DNA from: Kineosporia succinea
GTDB taxonomy: Bacteria > Actinomycetota > Actinomycetes > Actinomycetales > Kineosporiaceae
Direction of reading: 5' to 3'
Assembly (NCBI RefSeq): GCF_030811555.1
Contig: NZ_JAUSQZ010000001.1
Coordinates: 7,313,241-7,377,240, forward strand
Length of the DNA: 64,000 nucleotides
Shown here: positions 42,725 to 51,617 of the stretch, piece by piece
How positions within the stretch are numbered: the stretch's first letter is position 1
Layout of the letters: every line of letters starts with the position of its first letter
Notes under the pieces: model-generated
Seen by the model: only the letters and a program-made list of their open reading frames with translations
Databases searched by the model: none
Told to the model about the DNA's origin: nothing
Position numbers and translations under genes: made by a program

Positions 42725-44515
42725 ATGCAGTTCCACGACCACGGGTACGTCTCCGGTGACCCCCGGGTCGAGCCCGCTCATCGAGATCCCCGGCCGGAGC
42801 GGCTTCCCGACGAGGTCGACGTGCTGATCGTCGGCGCCGGGCCGGCCGGGCTGGCCGCGTTCGCCCAGCTCGCGCAGTTCCCGGACGTCACCACCCGCCT
42901 GATCGAACGCCGCCCCGGGCGACTTGAGATCGGTCAGGCCGACGGGCTCCAGGCGCGCAGCATCGAATCGTTCCAGGCCTTCGGTTTCGCGAACCGGCTG
43001 ATCGAGGAGGCCTACCGGATCTACTCGATGGCGTTCTGGCGGCCCGACCCGGCCGAGCCGACCCGGATCACCCGCACCAAGCTGGTGCCCGACGACCCGT
43101 CCGGCATCAGCGAGTTCCCGCACCTCATCCTCAATCAGGCCCGGGTGCTGGACTACTTCGCCGAGTTCGCCGCCAACTCCCCCGCCCGGGCCGTGCCCGA
43201 CTACGGGGTCGAGTTCGCCGGGCTCGAGGTGCTCGACGGCGCCGTGCTCGTCACGGTTCTCGACCAGGGCGTCGAGCGGACGGTCCGGGCGAGGTACGTG
43301 CTGGGCTGCGACGGCGCCCGCAGCCAGGTGCGCGAGTCGATCGGCCGCAAGCTCGTCGGCCAGGCCGCCCTGCACGCCTGGGGTGTCATGGATGTGCTGG
43401 CGGACACCGACTTTCCCGACTACCGCACCAAGTGCGCGATCCAGTCGCACGACGGCGGCAACATCCTGCTCATCCCCCGCGAGGGCGGCTACCTGACGCG
43501 GTTCTACGTGGACCTGGGCGAGGTGGCCGAGGACGACGACGGCCGGGTGCGGCACACGCCGCTCGCCGAGATCGTGGCGCGCGCCAACCGGATTCTCGGC
43601 CCGTACACGCTGGACGTGAAAAACGTCCCCTGGTGGAGCGTCTACGAGGTCGGGCACCGGCTGACCGACGCGTTCCACGACGACGACCGGGACCCGAGGG
43701 TCTTCATCACCGGCGACGCCTGCCACACGCACAGCGCGAAAGCCGGTCAGGGCATGAACGTCTCGATCCAGGACGGCTGGAACATCGCCTGGAAGCTCGG
43801 CCACGTGCTCGACGGCCGGGCCCGCCCGGAGCTGCTGCGCACCTACAGCGCCGAGCGGCAGGTGGTGGCGCAGAACCTCATCACGTTCGACAAGGAGTGG
43901 TCGACACTGATGGCCACACCCGCCGAGCAGATGCCCGACCCGGACTACCTCGAGGACTTCTACGTCAAGACCTTCGAGTTCCCTGCCGGTTTCATGACGC
44001 GGTACGAGCCGTCGCCGCTGATCGCCGAGGACACGCACCAGGAGCTGGCCACCGGGTACCCGATCGGCAAGCGCTTCAGGTCCGAGCTCGTGCACCGGGT
44101 CAGCGACACCACCCCCGTGCATCTGGGGCATCACGCCCGGGCCGACGGGCGCTGGCGGGTCTACGTGTTCGCGGACGCGTCGGCACCGGACAGCGGTCCG
44201 GTCACCGATCTCGCGGGCCGGCTGGAAGACCTGAATCCGGCCTGGTTCGATCTCAAAGTGATCTACCAGCAACGTTTCGGCGAGGTCGACCTGCGCCGGG
44301 TGCCCGGCGTGTTCCTGCCCAGGGGCGGGCCGTTCGGGCTCACCGACTGGGAGCGGGTGTATGCGACCGGCGAGGAGCACGACATCTTCGACGACCGCGG
44401 GATCAGCCGCGACGGCGCGATCGTGGTGGTCCGGCCCGACCAGTACGTGGCCCATGTGCTGCCGCTGAACGACTTCGACGCCCTCAGCGCGTTCTTCGCC
44501 GGAATCTTCGTCTGA
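42725..44515 (+). CDS. FAD-dependent aromatic monooxygenase (phenol hydroxylase type)
   Basis: 596 residues. FAD motifs are VDVLIVGAGPAGLAAFAQLA (GxGxxG), LGCDGARSQVRESIG (DG) and VFITGDACHTHSAKAGQGMN (GD). The C-terminal 170 residues fit the thioredoxin-like dimerisation domain of phenol 2-monooxygenase/3-hydroxybenzoate 4-hydroxylase. As first gene of a homoprotocatechuate operon it should hydroxylate a monohydroxyphenylacetate (3- or 4-) to 3,4-dihydroxyphenylacetate. That step is more often done by the unrelated two-component HpaBC. Substrate is inferred from context. Confidence 0.9.
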   Translation: MQFHDHGYVSGDPRVEPAHRDPRPERLPDEVDVLIVGAGPAGLAAFAQLAQFPDVTTRLIERRPGRLEIGQADGLQARSIESFQAFGFANRLIEEAYRIYSMAFWRPDPAEPTRITRTKLVPDDPSGISEFPHLILNQARVLDYFAEFAANSPARAVPDYGVEFAGLEVLDGAVLVTVLDQGVERTVRARYVLGCDGARSQVRESIGRKLVGQAALHAWGVMDVLADTDFPDYRTKCAIQSHDGGNILLIPREGGYLTRFYVDLGEVAEDDDGRVRHTPLAEIVARANRILGPYTLDVKNVPWWSVYEVGHRLTDAFHDDDRDPRVFITGDACHTHSAKAGQGMNVSIQDGWNIAWKLGHVLDGRARPELLRTYSAERQVVAQNLITFDKEWSTLMATPAEQMPDPDYLEDFYVKTFEFPAGFMTRYEPSPLIAEDTHQELATGYPIGKRFRSELVHRVSDTTPVHLGHHARADGRWRVYVFADASAPDSGPVTDLAGRLEDLNPAWFDLKVIYQQRFGEVDLRRVPGVFLPRGGPFGLTDWERVYATGEEHDIFDDRGISRDGAIVVVRPDQYVAHVLPLNDFDALSAFFAGIFV

Positions 44516-44565
44516 GTCGCCCGAACCGCCCGAACCATGTGAACCTTCTGGGACAAGGAGCTTTC

Positions 44566-45351
44566 GTGCTAGAACCCCAGCACATCGAGGCGATCGCCGA
44601 CGAGCTGCTGCAGGCCGACCAGAACCGTTCGACGGTGCCGCTGCTCACCGCCCGGAATCCCGGCATGACCATCGACGACGCCTACGCCGTGCAGGCCCTC
44701 TGGGCCAGACGCCGCACCGAACAGGGTCATCGGGTGGTCGGCCACAAGATCGGCCTGACCTCCAGGGCCATGCAGGCGGCCACCGGCATCACCGAGCCGG
44801 ACTACGGCGTGATCTTCGACGACCAGGTGTACGAGAACGGCGCGACGGTGCCGTTCGACCACTACTCGAACGTGCGCATCGAGGTCGAGCTGGCCTTCGT
44901 CCTCGGCCGGCCGCTCAAGGGCCCGGGCGTCACCCTGTTCGACGTGCTCGACGCCACGACGTACGTGGTGCCGGCCCTGGAGATCCTCAACTCGCACATC
45001 GAGATGAAGAACCGCACGATCGTCGACACGATCAGCGACAACGCCGCGCTCGGCGCGATGGTGCTCGGCGGGCGGCCGGTCGCCGTCGACGCCGTGGACC
45101 TGCGCTGGGTCGGCGCTCTGCTCTACCGCAACCAGACGATCGAGGAGACCGGTGTCGCGGCCGGGGTCCTCAACCACCCGGCGGCGGGAGTGGCCTGGCT
45201 GGCGGGCAAACTCGCGCAGCACGGGGGTTCGCTCGCGGCCGGGGAGATCGTGCTGGCCGGATCGTTCACCCGCCCGATGTGGGTCGAGCGCGGCGACACC
45301 GTGCACGCCGACTACGGACCCCTGGGGGCGATCACGTGCCGTTTCGAGTAG
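44566..45351 (+). CDS. hpaH: 2-oxo-hepta-3-ene-1,7-dioate hydratase
   Basis: 261 residues from a GTG with AAGGAG 5 nt upstream. [20 protein letters not shown] and [20 protein letters not shown] are typical of the MhpD/HpaH hydratase family. [20 protein letters not shown] and [20 protein letters not shown] contribute the metal site (E-x-E and later E). It hydrates 2-oxohept-3-enedioate to the 4-hydroxy compound, the substrate of the aldolase encoded by the overlapping next gene (16-bp overlap). Confidence 0.9.
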   Translation: MLEPQHIEAIADELLQADQNRSTVPLLTARNPGMTIDDAYAVQALWARRRTEQGHRVVGHKIGLTSRAMQAATGITEPDYGVIFDDQVYENGATVPFDHYSNVRIEVELAFVLGRPLKGPGVTLFDVLDATTYVVPALEILNSHIEMKNRTIVDTISDNAALGAMVLGGRPVAVDAVDLRWVGALLYRNQTIEETGVAAGVLNHPAAGVAWLAGKLAQHGGSLAAGEIVLAGSFTRPMWVERGDTVHADYGPLGAITCRFE

Positions 45352-46112
45352 AGCCTCCCTTCGTCCGGCGGCTCGAGGAGGCCGGACGGCCCCTCATCGG
45401 GATGTGGGTCTGCAGCGGCAGCCCGCTCGTCGCCGAGATCTGCGCGGGCAGCGGCCTGGACTGGCTGCTCCTCGACGCCGAGCACAGCCCCAACGGCCTG
45501 GAATCCCTTCTGGCGCAGTTGCAGGCGATCGGGACCACCCCCACACTGGTGCGTCCTCCGTCCGGCGACCCCGTCGTCCTCAAGCAGTACCTCGACCTCG
45601 GCGCCCAGAACCTGCTGATCCCGATGGTCGACACCGCGGAACAGGCCGCCGAGCTGGTGCGGGCCGTGAGCTACCCGCCCGCCGGGATCCGCGGCGTCGG
45701 CAGCGCGCTGGCCCGGGGGTCGCGCTGGAACCGGATCGAGGGGTACCTGACCCGGGCACGCGACACCATCTCGCTGTTCGTCCAGATCGAAAGTGCCCAG
45801 GCCGTGGCCAATGTCGAGGAGATCACCGCGACCGAGGGGGTGGACGGCGTCTTCGTCGGCCCCTCCGACCTCGCGGCGTCGTTCGGGCTGCTCGGCCGGC
45901 CGAACCACCCGCAGGTGATCGAGGCCGTCGAGACCTGTGTCGCGGTGGCGAACCGGCTCGGCGTCAAGGTCGGGCTCAACGCCTTCGACCCGGTGCTCGC
46001 CCGGCGATACCTGGCCTGCGGTGCCGATTTCGTGCTCGTCGGCGCGGACGTCCAGCTCCTGGCCCGCGGCAGCGAGAACCTGGCCGCCACCTACATCGAG
46101 GAGGTCCCGTGA
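45336..46112 (+). CDS. hpaI: HpcH/HpaI family aldolase
   Basis: 258 residues. MWVCSGSPLVAEICAGSGLD, WLLLDAEHSPNGLESLLAQL, the PQAE-equivalent SLFVQIESAQAVANVEEITA, and GVFVGPSDLAASFGLLGRPN (metal and phosphate region) identify the class II HpaI family. It splits 4-hydroxy-2-oxoheptanedioate into pyruvate and succinate semialdehyde. The GTG start overlaps the end of hpaH, and the stop overlaps the next GTG, so the three genes are coupled. Confidence 0.93.
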   Translation: MPFRVEPPFVRRLEEAGRPLIGMWVCSGSPLVAEICAGSGLDWLLLDAEHSPNGLESLLAQLQAIGTTPTLVRPPSGDPVVLKQYLDLGAQNLLIPMVDTAEQAAELVRAVSYPPAGIRGVGSALARGSRWNRIEGYLTRARDTISLFVQIESAQAVANVEEITATEGVDGVFVGPSDLAASFGLLGRPNHPQVIEAVETCVAVANRLGVKVGLNAFDPVLARRYLACGADFVLVGADVQLLARGSENLAATYIEEVP

Positions 46113-47542
46113 CCGCGCTGCCACGCCCGGGCAAGATCATCGCGCTGCACCTCAACTACCCGTCGCGGGTGGCGCAGCGAGGGCGCAGGCCGGCGTTCCC
46201 GTCGTTCTTCCTCAAACCCCCGTCGTCGGTGAGCGCTTCCGGCGACACGATCGAACGTCCACACGGCACCGAGCTTCTCGCCTACGAGGGGGAGATCGCC
46301 CTGATCATCGGGCGCACCGTGCGCCGGGTGAGCCCGGAAGAGGGCTGGGCGGCCGTCGAGGCAGTCACGGCCGCGAACGACTGGGGCGTCTACGACCTGC
46401 GGGCCGTCGACAAGGGCTCGAACCTGCGCAACAAGGGCGGGGACGGGTTCACGCCGCTCGGGCCCACCGTGATTCCCGCGAGAGACCTCGACCCGGACGG
46501 GCTGCGGGTGCGCACCTGGGTCAACGGCGAGCTCACCCAGGACGACACCACCGCCGATCTGCTGTTCCCCTTCGGGGTTCTCGTCGCCGACCTGTCCCAG
46601 CTGATCACCCTGGAGCCGGGGGACGTGGTGCTCACCGGGACGCCGGCCGGCTCGTCGGTCGCGGTGCCGGGTGACGTGGTCGAGGTGGAGGTCGACGTCC
46701 CGGGCGGGCTCACCACCGGCCGACTGGTCACCCGGGTGGTCGAGGGCACCGTTCCGTTCGCCGACTTCGGGGCCGGACCGACCGTGAACGACCTGCAGCG
46801 GGCCGAGGCCTGGGGGTCGGCCGAAGCCGCCGGGCTGGAGCCGGTTCTCACCGACGAGCTGCGTGGTCTGCTCAACGGGGTGGCCGTGGCGACGCTCAGT
46901 TCCGAACTGCGCAAGCGCGGTTACCCGCACTCCAGCATCGACGGCGTGCACCCGCTGAAACCCGGCACCCGGATGATCGGCACCGCGCGCACCCTGCGCT
47001 TCGTCGCGCACCGGCCCGACCTGTTCACGAGCCACGGCGGCGGGTACAACGCCCAGAAGCGGGCTTTCGACTCGCTGAAACCCGGTGAGGTGCTGGTGAT
47101 CGAGGCCCGCGGTGACGCCACGGCGGGCACGGTCGGCGACGTGCTCGCACTGCGGGCCCAGACCCTCGGTGCCGCCGGCGTCATCACCGACGGCGCCGTG
47201 CGCGACAGCGCGGCGGTCGTCGACATCGGCCTGCCGGTCTTCGCCCAGGGGGCGCACCCGTCCGTGCTCGGGCGCCGGCACGTGCCCTGGGAGGTCGACG
47301 CCACCGTCACCTGCGGCGGCGCGACCGTGCAGCCCGGCGACATCCTGGCCGGCGACGACGACGGGGTGGTGGTGATCCCGCCGCACCTGCTCGACGAGGT
47401 GGCCCGGGCCGCCTCCGAGCAGGAGGCCCAGGACGCCTGGGTCGCCGCCCGCGTCGCCGAGGGCCACCCGGTCGACGGGCTGTTCCCGCCCGACGCCGAA
47501 TGGCTGGCCCGGTACCGCTCGTCCACCCGCCCCGACCTCTGA
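46109..47542 (+). CDS. Fusion of FAH-type isomerase/decarboxylase and RraA-like protein
   Basis: 477 residues. Residues 1-235 are an FAH (HpaG-type) domain: RPHGTELLAYEGEIALIIGR, AANDWGVYDLRAVDKGSNLR and DVVLTGTPAGSSVAVPGDVV. Residues 245-465 are a RraA/HMG-aldolase-like domain: GEVLVIEARGDATAGTVGDV, AAGVITDGAVRDSAAVVDIG and PGDILAGDDDGVVVIPPHLL. HpaG converts 5-carboxymethyl-2-hydroxymuconate-derived oxo-acids by decarboxylation and isomerisation. The RraA fold also supports decarboxylation, so it may supply one of those steps. No separate HpaF isomerase gene is present. The start GTG overlaps the hpaI stop. Confidence 0.9.
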   Translation: MTALPRPGKIIALHLNYPSRVAQRGRRPAFPSFFLKPPSSVSASGDTIERPHGTELLAYEGEIALIIGRTVRRVSPEEGWAAVEAVTAANDWGVYDLRAVDKGSNLRNKGGDGFTPLGPTVIPARDLDPDGLRVRTWVNGELTQDDTTADLLFPFGVLVADLSQLITLEPGDVVLTGTPAGSSVAVPGDVVEVEVDVPGGLTTGRLVTRVVEGTVPFADFGAGPTVNDLQRAEAWGSAEAAGLEPVLTDELRGLLNGVAVATLSSELRKRGYPHSSIDGVHPLKPGTRMIGTARTLRFVAHRPDLFTSHGGGYNAQKRAFDSLKPGEVLVIEARGDATAGTVGDVLALRAQTLGAAGVITDGAVRDSAAVVDIGLPVFAQGAHPSVLGRRHVPWEVDATVTCGGATVQPGDILAGDDDGVVVIPPHLLDEVARAASEQEAQDAWVAARVAEGHPVDGLFPPDAEWLARYRSSTRPDL

Positions 47543-47571
47543 CGCGTCCCCCGTTCTTCGTAAGGAGCGAC

Positions 47572-49065
47572 ATGCCCCAGCCGACACCCGCGGGCCTGCC
47601 CGGGAAGATCCAGCACTTCATCGACGGCCGGTTCGTCGACAGCGTCGACGGCGAGACCTTCGACGTGATCAACCCGACCACCGACGAGGTCTACATCCAG
47701 GCCGCCTCGGGAAAGCAGGCCGACATCGACCTGGCCGTGGCCGCCGCGCGGCGCGCCTTCGACGGGCCGTGGTCGAAGATGCTGCCCCGTGCCCGTTCTC
47801 GCGTGCTGCACACGATCGCCGACCTGATCGAGGGCCAGGACCAGCGCCTGGCCGAGCTCGAGACCTGGGACACCGGGCTGCCGATCACGCAGGCCCTGGG
47901 CCAGGCCCGGCGCGCGGCCGAGAACTTCCGGTTCTTCGCCGACCTGATCGTGGCCCAGCGCGACGACACCTACAAGGTGCCCGGCCGGCAGGTGAACTAC
48001 GTCAACCGCAAGCCCAAGGGTGTGGCCGGGCTGATCACGCCGTGGAACACGCCGTTCATGCTGGAGTCCTGGAAGCTCGCCCCGGCCCTGGCCACCGGCA
48101 ACACGGTGGTGCTGAAACCGGCCGAGTTCACGCCGCTCTCGGCCTCGCTGTGGGCCGGGATCTTCCGCGAGGCCGGTGTTCCCGACGGCGTGTTCAACCT
48201 GGTCAACGGCTTCGGCGAGACCGCCGGCGACGCTCTGGTGAAGCACCCGGACGTACCGCTGATCTCGTTCACCGGTGAGAGCCGCACCGGGCAGCTGATC
48301 TTCGCCAACGCCGCGCCCTTCCTCAAGGGCCTGTCGATGGAGCTGGGCGGCAAGTCCCCGGCCGTCGTCTTCGCCGACGCCGACCTGGAATCAGCGCTCG
48401 ACGCCACGGTTTTCGGGGTCTTCTCGCTGAACGGCGAGCGGTGCACCGCGGGCAGCCGGGTGCTGGTGGAGCGATCGGTCTACGACGAGTTCGTGGCTGC
48501 GTACGCCCGGCGCGCCGCCGCCATCACGGTCGGCGACCCGTCCGACCCGGCCACCGAGGTCGGCGCGCTGGTGCACCCGGAGCACCGCGCGAAGGTCGTC
48601 AGGTACGTCGAGATCGGCAAGGGCGAGGCCCGTCTCGTGGCCGGGGGCGAGCCGATGGAGGGCAACTTCGTGGCGCCGACGGTGTTCGCGGATGTCAGGC
48701 CGCAGGCCCGGATCTTCCAGGAGGAGATCTTCGGCCCGGTCGTCGCGATCACCCCGTTCGACAGCGACGCCGAGGCGCTGGAACTGGCCAACGGGGTGAA
48801 GTACGGCCTGGCCGCGTACATCTGGACCAACGACCTGAAGCGCGCCCACGCGTTCGCGCAGAACGTCGAGGCCGGCATGGTCTGGCTGAACTCGAACAAC
48901 GTGCGTGACCTGCGCACCCCGTTCGGCGGCGTGAAGGCGTCCGGGCTGGGGCACGAGGGCGGCTACCGCTCGATCGACTTCTACACCGACCAGCAGGCGG
49001 TGCACATCTCCCTGAGTGACTCCCACTCGCCCCGTTTCGGCACCTCCTCCACCCCGCAGAAGTGA
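47572..49065 (+). CDS. hpaE: 5-carboxymethyl-2-hydroxymuconate semialdehyde dehydrogenase
   Basis: 497 residues with AAGGAG before the ATG. Aldehyde dehydrogenase signatures: LITPWNTPFMLESWKLAPAL, the catalytic Glu in LKGLSMELGGKSPAVVFADA, and the catalytic Cys in FSLNGERCTAGSRVLVERSV. FGGVKASGLGHEGGYRSIDF closes the fold. Context (directly before the ring-cleavage dioxygenase) assigns it to NAD-dependent oxidation of the semialdehyde formed by HpaD; the family alone does not prove the substrate. Confidence 0.92.
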   Translation: MPQPTPAGLPGKIQHFIDGRFVDSVDGETFDVINPTTDEVYIQAASGKQADIDLAVAAARRAFDGPWSKMLPRARSRVLHTIADLIEGQDQRLAELETWDTGLPITQALGQARRAAENFRFFADLIVAQRDDTYKVPGRQVNYVNRKPKGVAGLITPWNTPFMLESWKLAPALATGNTVVLKPAEFTPLSASLWAGIFREAGVPDGVFNLVNGFGETAGDALVKHPDVPLISFTGESRTGQLIFANAAPFLKGLSMELGGKSPAVVFADADLESALDATVFGVFSLNGERCTAGSRVLVERSVYDEFVAAYARRAAAITVGDPSDPATEVGALVHPEHRAKVVRYVEIGKGEARLVAGGEPMEGNFVAPTVFADVRPQARIFQEEIFGPVVAITPFDSDAEALELANGVKYGLAAYIWTNDLKRAHAFAQNVEAGMVWLNSNNVRDLRTPFGGVKASGLGHEGGYRSIDFYTDQQAVHISLSDSHSPRFGTSSTPQK

Positions 49066-49074
49066 GAACGAGCC

Positions 49075-50148
49075 ATGGCTGAGCGCATCCCCACCCCCAC
49101 CTCCCCCGCACCGGACATCGTGCGCTGTGCCTACCTCGAGCTGGTCGTGACCGACCTGGCGAGGTCGCGGGAGTTCTACGTCGACCTGCTCGGCCTGGTG
49201 GTCACCTGCGAGAGCGACACCGAGATCTACCTGCGCACGTTCGACGAGTTCATCCACCACAACCTGGTGCTGAGGCAGGGGCCGGTGGCGGCCGTGGCCG
49301 CGTTCGCCTACCGGGTGCGCTCCCCCGAGGAACTCGACCGGGCGGTGGACTTCTACACCGAGCTGGGCTGCCGGGTGGAACGGCGCGGTGAGGGGTTCGT
49401 CCGTGGAGTGCGGGACGCGGTGCGGGTGCAGGACCCGATCGGGTTCCCGATCGAGTACTTCTACGAGGTCGAGCACGTGGAGCGCCTGGCCTGGGCCTAC
49501 CACCTCCACAACCCGGGCGCCCTCGTGCGTCTCGACCACTTCAACCAGGTGACCCCCGACGTCCCCCGGGCCGCTGCCCACATGGTCGACCTCGGGTTCC
49601 GGGTCACGGAAGACATCGAGGACGGTGAGGGCACGGTGTACGCGGCGTGGATGCGGCGCAAGCCCACCGTGCACGACACCGCGATGACCGGTGGCGACGG
49701 GCCGCGTATGCACCACGTGGCGTTCGCGACCCACGAGAAGCACAACATCATCGCGATCTGCGACAAGATGGGGGCGCTGCGGATCTCCGACCGGATCGAG
49801 CGGGGACCGGGCCGGCACGGGGTGTCGAACGCGTTCTACCTCTACATCCTCGACCCGGACGGGCACCGCGTGGAGATCTACACCCAGGACTACTGGACGG
49901 GCGACCCGGACAACCCGCTCGTGACCTGGGACGTGCACGACAACCAGCGCCGCGACTGGTGGGGCAACCCGGTCGTGCCCAGCTGGTACACCGAGGCGTC
50001 CCCCGTTTTGGACCTCGACGGCACCGTGGTGCCGCTGACGACCCGCACCGACGACAGCGAGATGTCCGTGACGATCGGGGCCGACGGCTTCTCGTACACG
50101 CGTGAGGGCGATGTCGAAAAGGGTTTCAAGCTGGGGAACCAGCTCTAG
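49075..50148 (+). CDS. hpaD: Homoprotocatechuate 2,3-dioxygenase
   Basis: 357 residues, type I extradiol (VOC fold) enzyme. The three metal ligands fall at His155 (LDHFNQ), His214 (MHHVAF) and Glu267 (HRVEIYT), and the second-sphere His200 (TVHDTA) is present. These positions equal those of the Brevibacterium/Arthrobacter enzyme. It opens 3,4-dihydroxyphenylacetate next to its hydroxyls to give 5-carboxymethyl-2-hydroxymuconate semialdehyde, using Fe(II) or Mn(II). It follows hpaE by 9 bp. Confidence 0.96.
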   Translation: MAERIPTPTSPAPDIVRCAYLELVVTDLARSREFYVDLLGLVVTCESDTEIYLRTFDEFIHHNLVLRQGPVAAVAAFAYRVRSPEELDRAVDFYTELGCRVERRGEGFVRGVRDAVRVQDPIGFPIEYFYEVEHVERLAWAYHLHNPGALVRLDHFNQVTPDVPRAAAHMVDLGFRVTEDIEDGEGTVYAAWMRRKPTVHDTAMTGGDGPRMHHVAFATHEKHNIIAICDKMGALRISDRIERGPGRHGVSNAFYLYILDPDGHRVEIYTQDYWTGDPDNPLVTWDVHDNQRRDWWGNPVVPSWYTEASPVLDLDGTVVPLTTRTDDSEMSVTIGADGFSYTREGDVEKGFKLGNQL

Positions 50149-50176
50149 TCCGGTTACGACGAAAGGGAGGACGACG

Positions 50177-51592
50177 ATGTCCGTCACTGAGGAATCGCTG
50201 CTCGAGCGGGTCACCGACCCGAAGGGCCGGGAGATCTTCGAGCCGGCGACCGGATCGTTGCTGGGCCGCGCGCCCGAGCACACGGTGGACGACCTGGAGC
50301 GGGCGGTGGCCGCGGCGGTGGCCGCCCAGCCGGCCTGGGAGGCACGGGGTCACGAGGAGCGCAGTGCCCGGCTGGTGCGCATCGCCGACCGGATCGACGC
50401 GGCCGCCGAGCCGCTGGCCCGGCTGCTGGCGCGCGAGCAGGGCAAGCCGCTGAACGGGCCGAACGCCCGGTTCGAGGTGGGGGCCTGCTCGGCCTGGCTG
50501 CGGGCGACCGCGGCGACCGTGCTGGAGGACCAGGTGGTGGTCGAGGACGGCCGGCAGGTCTCGACGCTGACCTACAGGCCGGTCGGGGTGGTCGCGGCCG
50601 TGGGGCCGTGGAACTGGCCGCTGATGATCGCGATCTGGCAGATCGCCCCGTCGCTGCGCATGGGCAACACCGTGGTGGTGAAGCCGTCCGAGTTCACCCC
50701 GCTCAGTGTGCTGGCGCTGGTCTCGCTGGCGAACGAGGAGCTGGAGGACGGTGTGCTCACCGCCCTTTCCGGCGACCGGGAGGTGGGTGCCCGGCTGGTG
50801 GCCCACCCGGCGGTGCGCAAGATCATGTTCACCGGGTCGACCGCGACCGGGCGCAAGATCGTGGAGGCGTCCGGCGCGAACCTGGCCCGGCTCACGCTCG
50901 AGCTGGGGGGCAACGACGCCGGGATCGTGCTGCCCGACGCCGACCCGGAAGCCATTGCCCAGGACCTGTTCTGGGGTGCGTTCATCAACACCGGGCAGAC
51001 CTGTGCGGCGCTGAAGCGGTTGTACGTGCACGAGTCCCTTCACGACCGGGTCGTGGACGCGCTGGCCGGGGTCGCGGCGAAAATGCCGCTGGGGGTCTCG
51101 CTCTCGGAGGAGAACGTGCTCGGCCCGGTGCAGAACAGGATGCAGTTCGACATCGTGTCCGGGTTGGTGGAGGACGCCCGGACACGCGGCGCGACGATCG
51201 TCACCGGGGGTGCCCCGGCCACCGAGCTGGGGCCGCTGTTCTACCCGATCACCCTCGTCACCGGCCTGAAGGACGGGGACCCGCTGGTCGACGAGGAGCA
51301 GTTCGGCCCGGCGCTGCCGATCATCAGCTACTCGGACGTGGACGACGCGGTCGCCAGCGCGAACCGGCTCGACGTGGGTCTGGGGGCGTCGGTGTGGAGC
51401 AGTGACCCGGCCGCGGCCCAGGCGGTGGCCGACCGGATCGAGGCGGGCACGGTCTGGATCAACGGTCACGGCGGGGTCCACCCGTTCGCCCCGTTCGGCG
51501 GGGTGAAGAGCTCCGGCTACGGGCTGGAGTTCGGCGTCGAGGGCCTGAAGTCGGTCGCGGTGCCGAAGGTGGTGACGCGCCCGGTCGGGTGA
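50177..51592 (+). CDS. NAD(P)-dependent aldehyde dehydrogenase, probable succinate semialdehyde DH
   Basis: 471 residues from an ATG with GGGAGG upstream. Catalytic Glu in ARLTLELGGNDAGIVLPDAD and catalytic Cys in FINTGQTCAALKRLYVHESL are visible. GVVAAVGPWNWPLMIAIWQI is the NAD-binding region. It is the last gene of the aromatic operon. Since HpaI releases succinate semialdehyde, a semialdehyde dehydrogenase making succinate fits here, completing the route to the TCA cycle. Benzaldehyde or betaine aldehyde activity cannot be excluded by sequence. Confidence 0.87.
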   Translation: MSVTEESLLERVTDPKGREIFEPATGSLLGRAPEHTVDDLERAVAAAVAAQPAWEARGHEERSARLVRIADRIDAAAEPLARLLAREQGKPLNGPNARFEVGACSAWLRATAATVLEDQVVVEDGRQVSTLTYRPVGVVAAVGPWNWPLMIAIWQIAPSLRMGNTVVVKPSEFTPLSVLALVSLANEELEDGVLTALSGDREVGARLVAHPAVRKIMFTGSTATGRKIVEASGANLARLTLELGGNDAGIVLPDADPEAIAQDLFWGAFINTGQTCAALKRLYVHESLHDRVVDALAGVAAKMPLGVSLSEENVLGPVQNRMQFDIVSGLVEDARTRGATIVTGGAPATELGPLFYPITLVTGLKDGDPLVDEEQFGPALPIISYSDVDDAVASANRLDVGLGASVWSSDPAAAQAVADRIEAGTVWINGHGGVHPFAPFGGVKSSGYGLEFGVEGLKSVAVPKVVTRPVG

Positions 51593-51617
51593 GTCCCCCG
51601 GCTCGGCCCGCCGGTTC

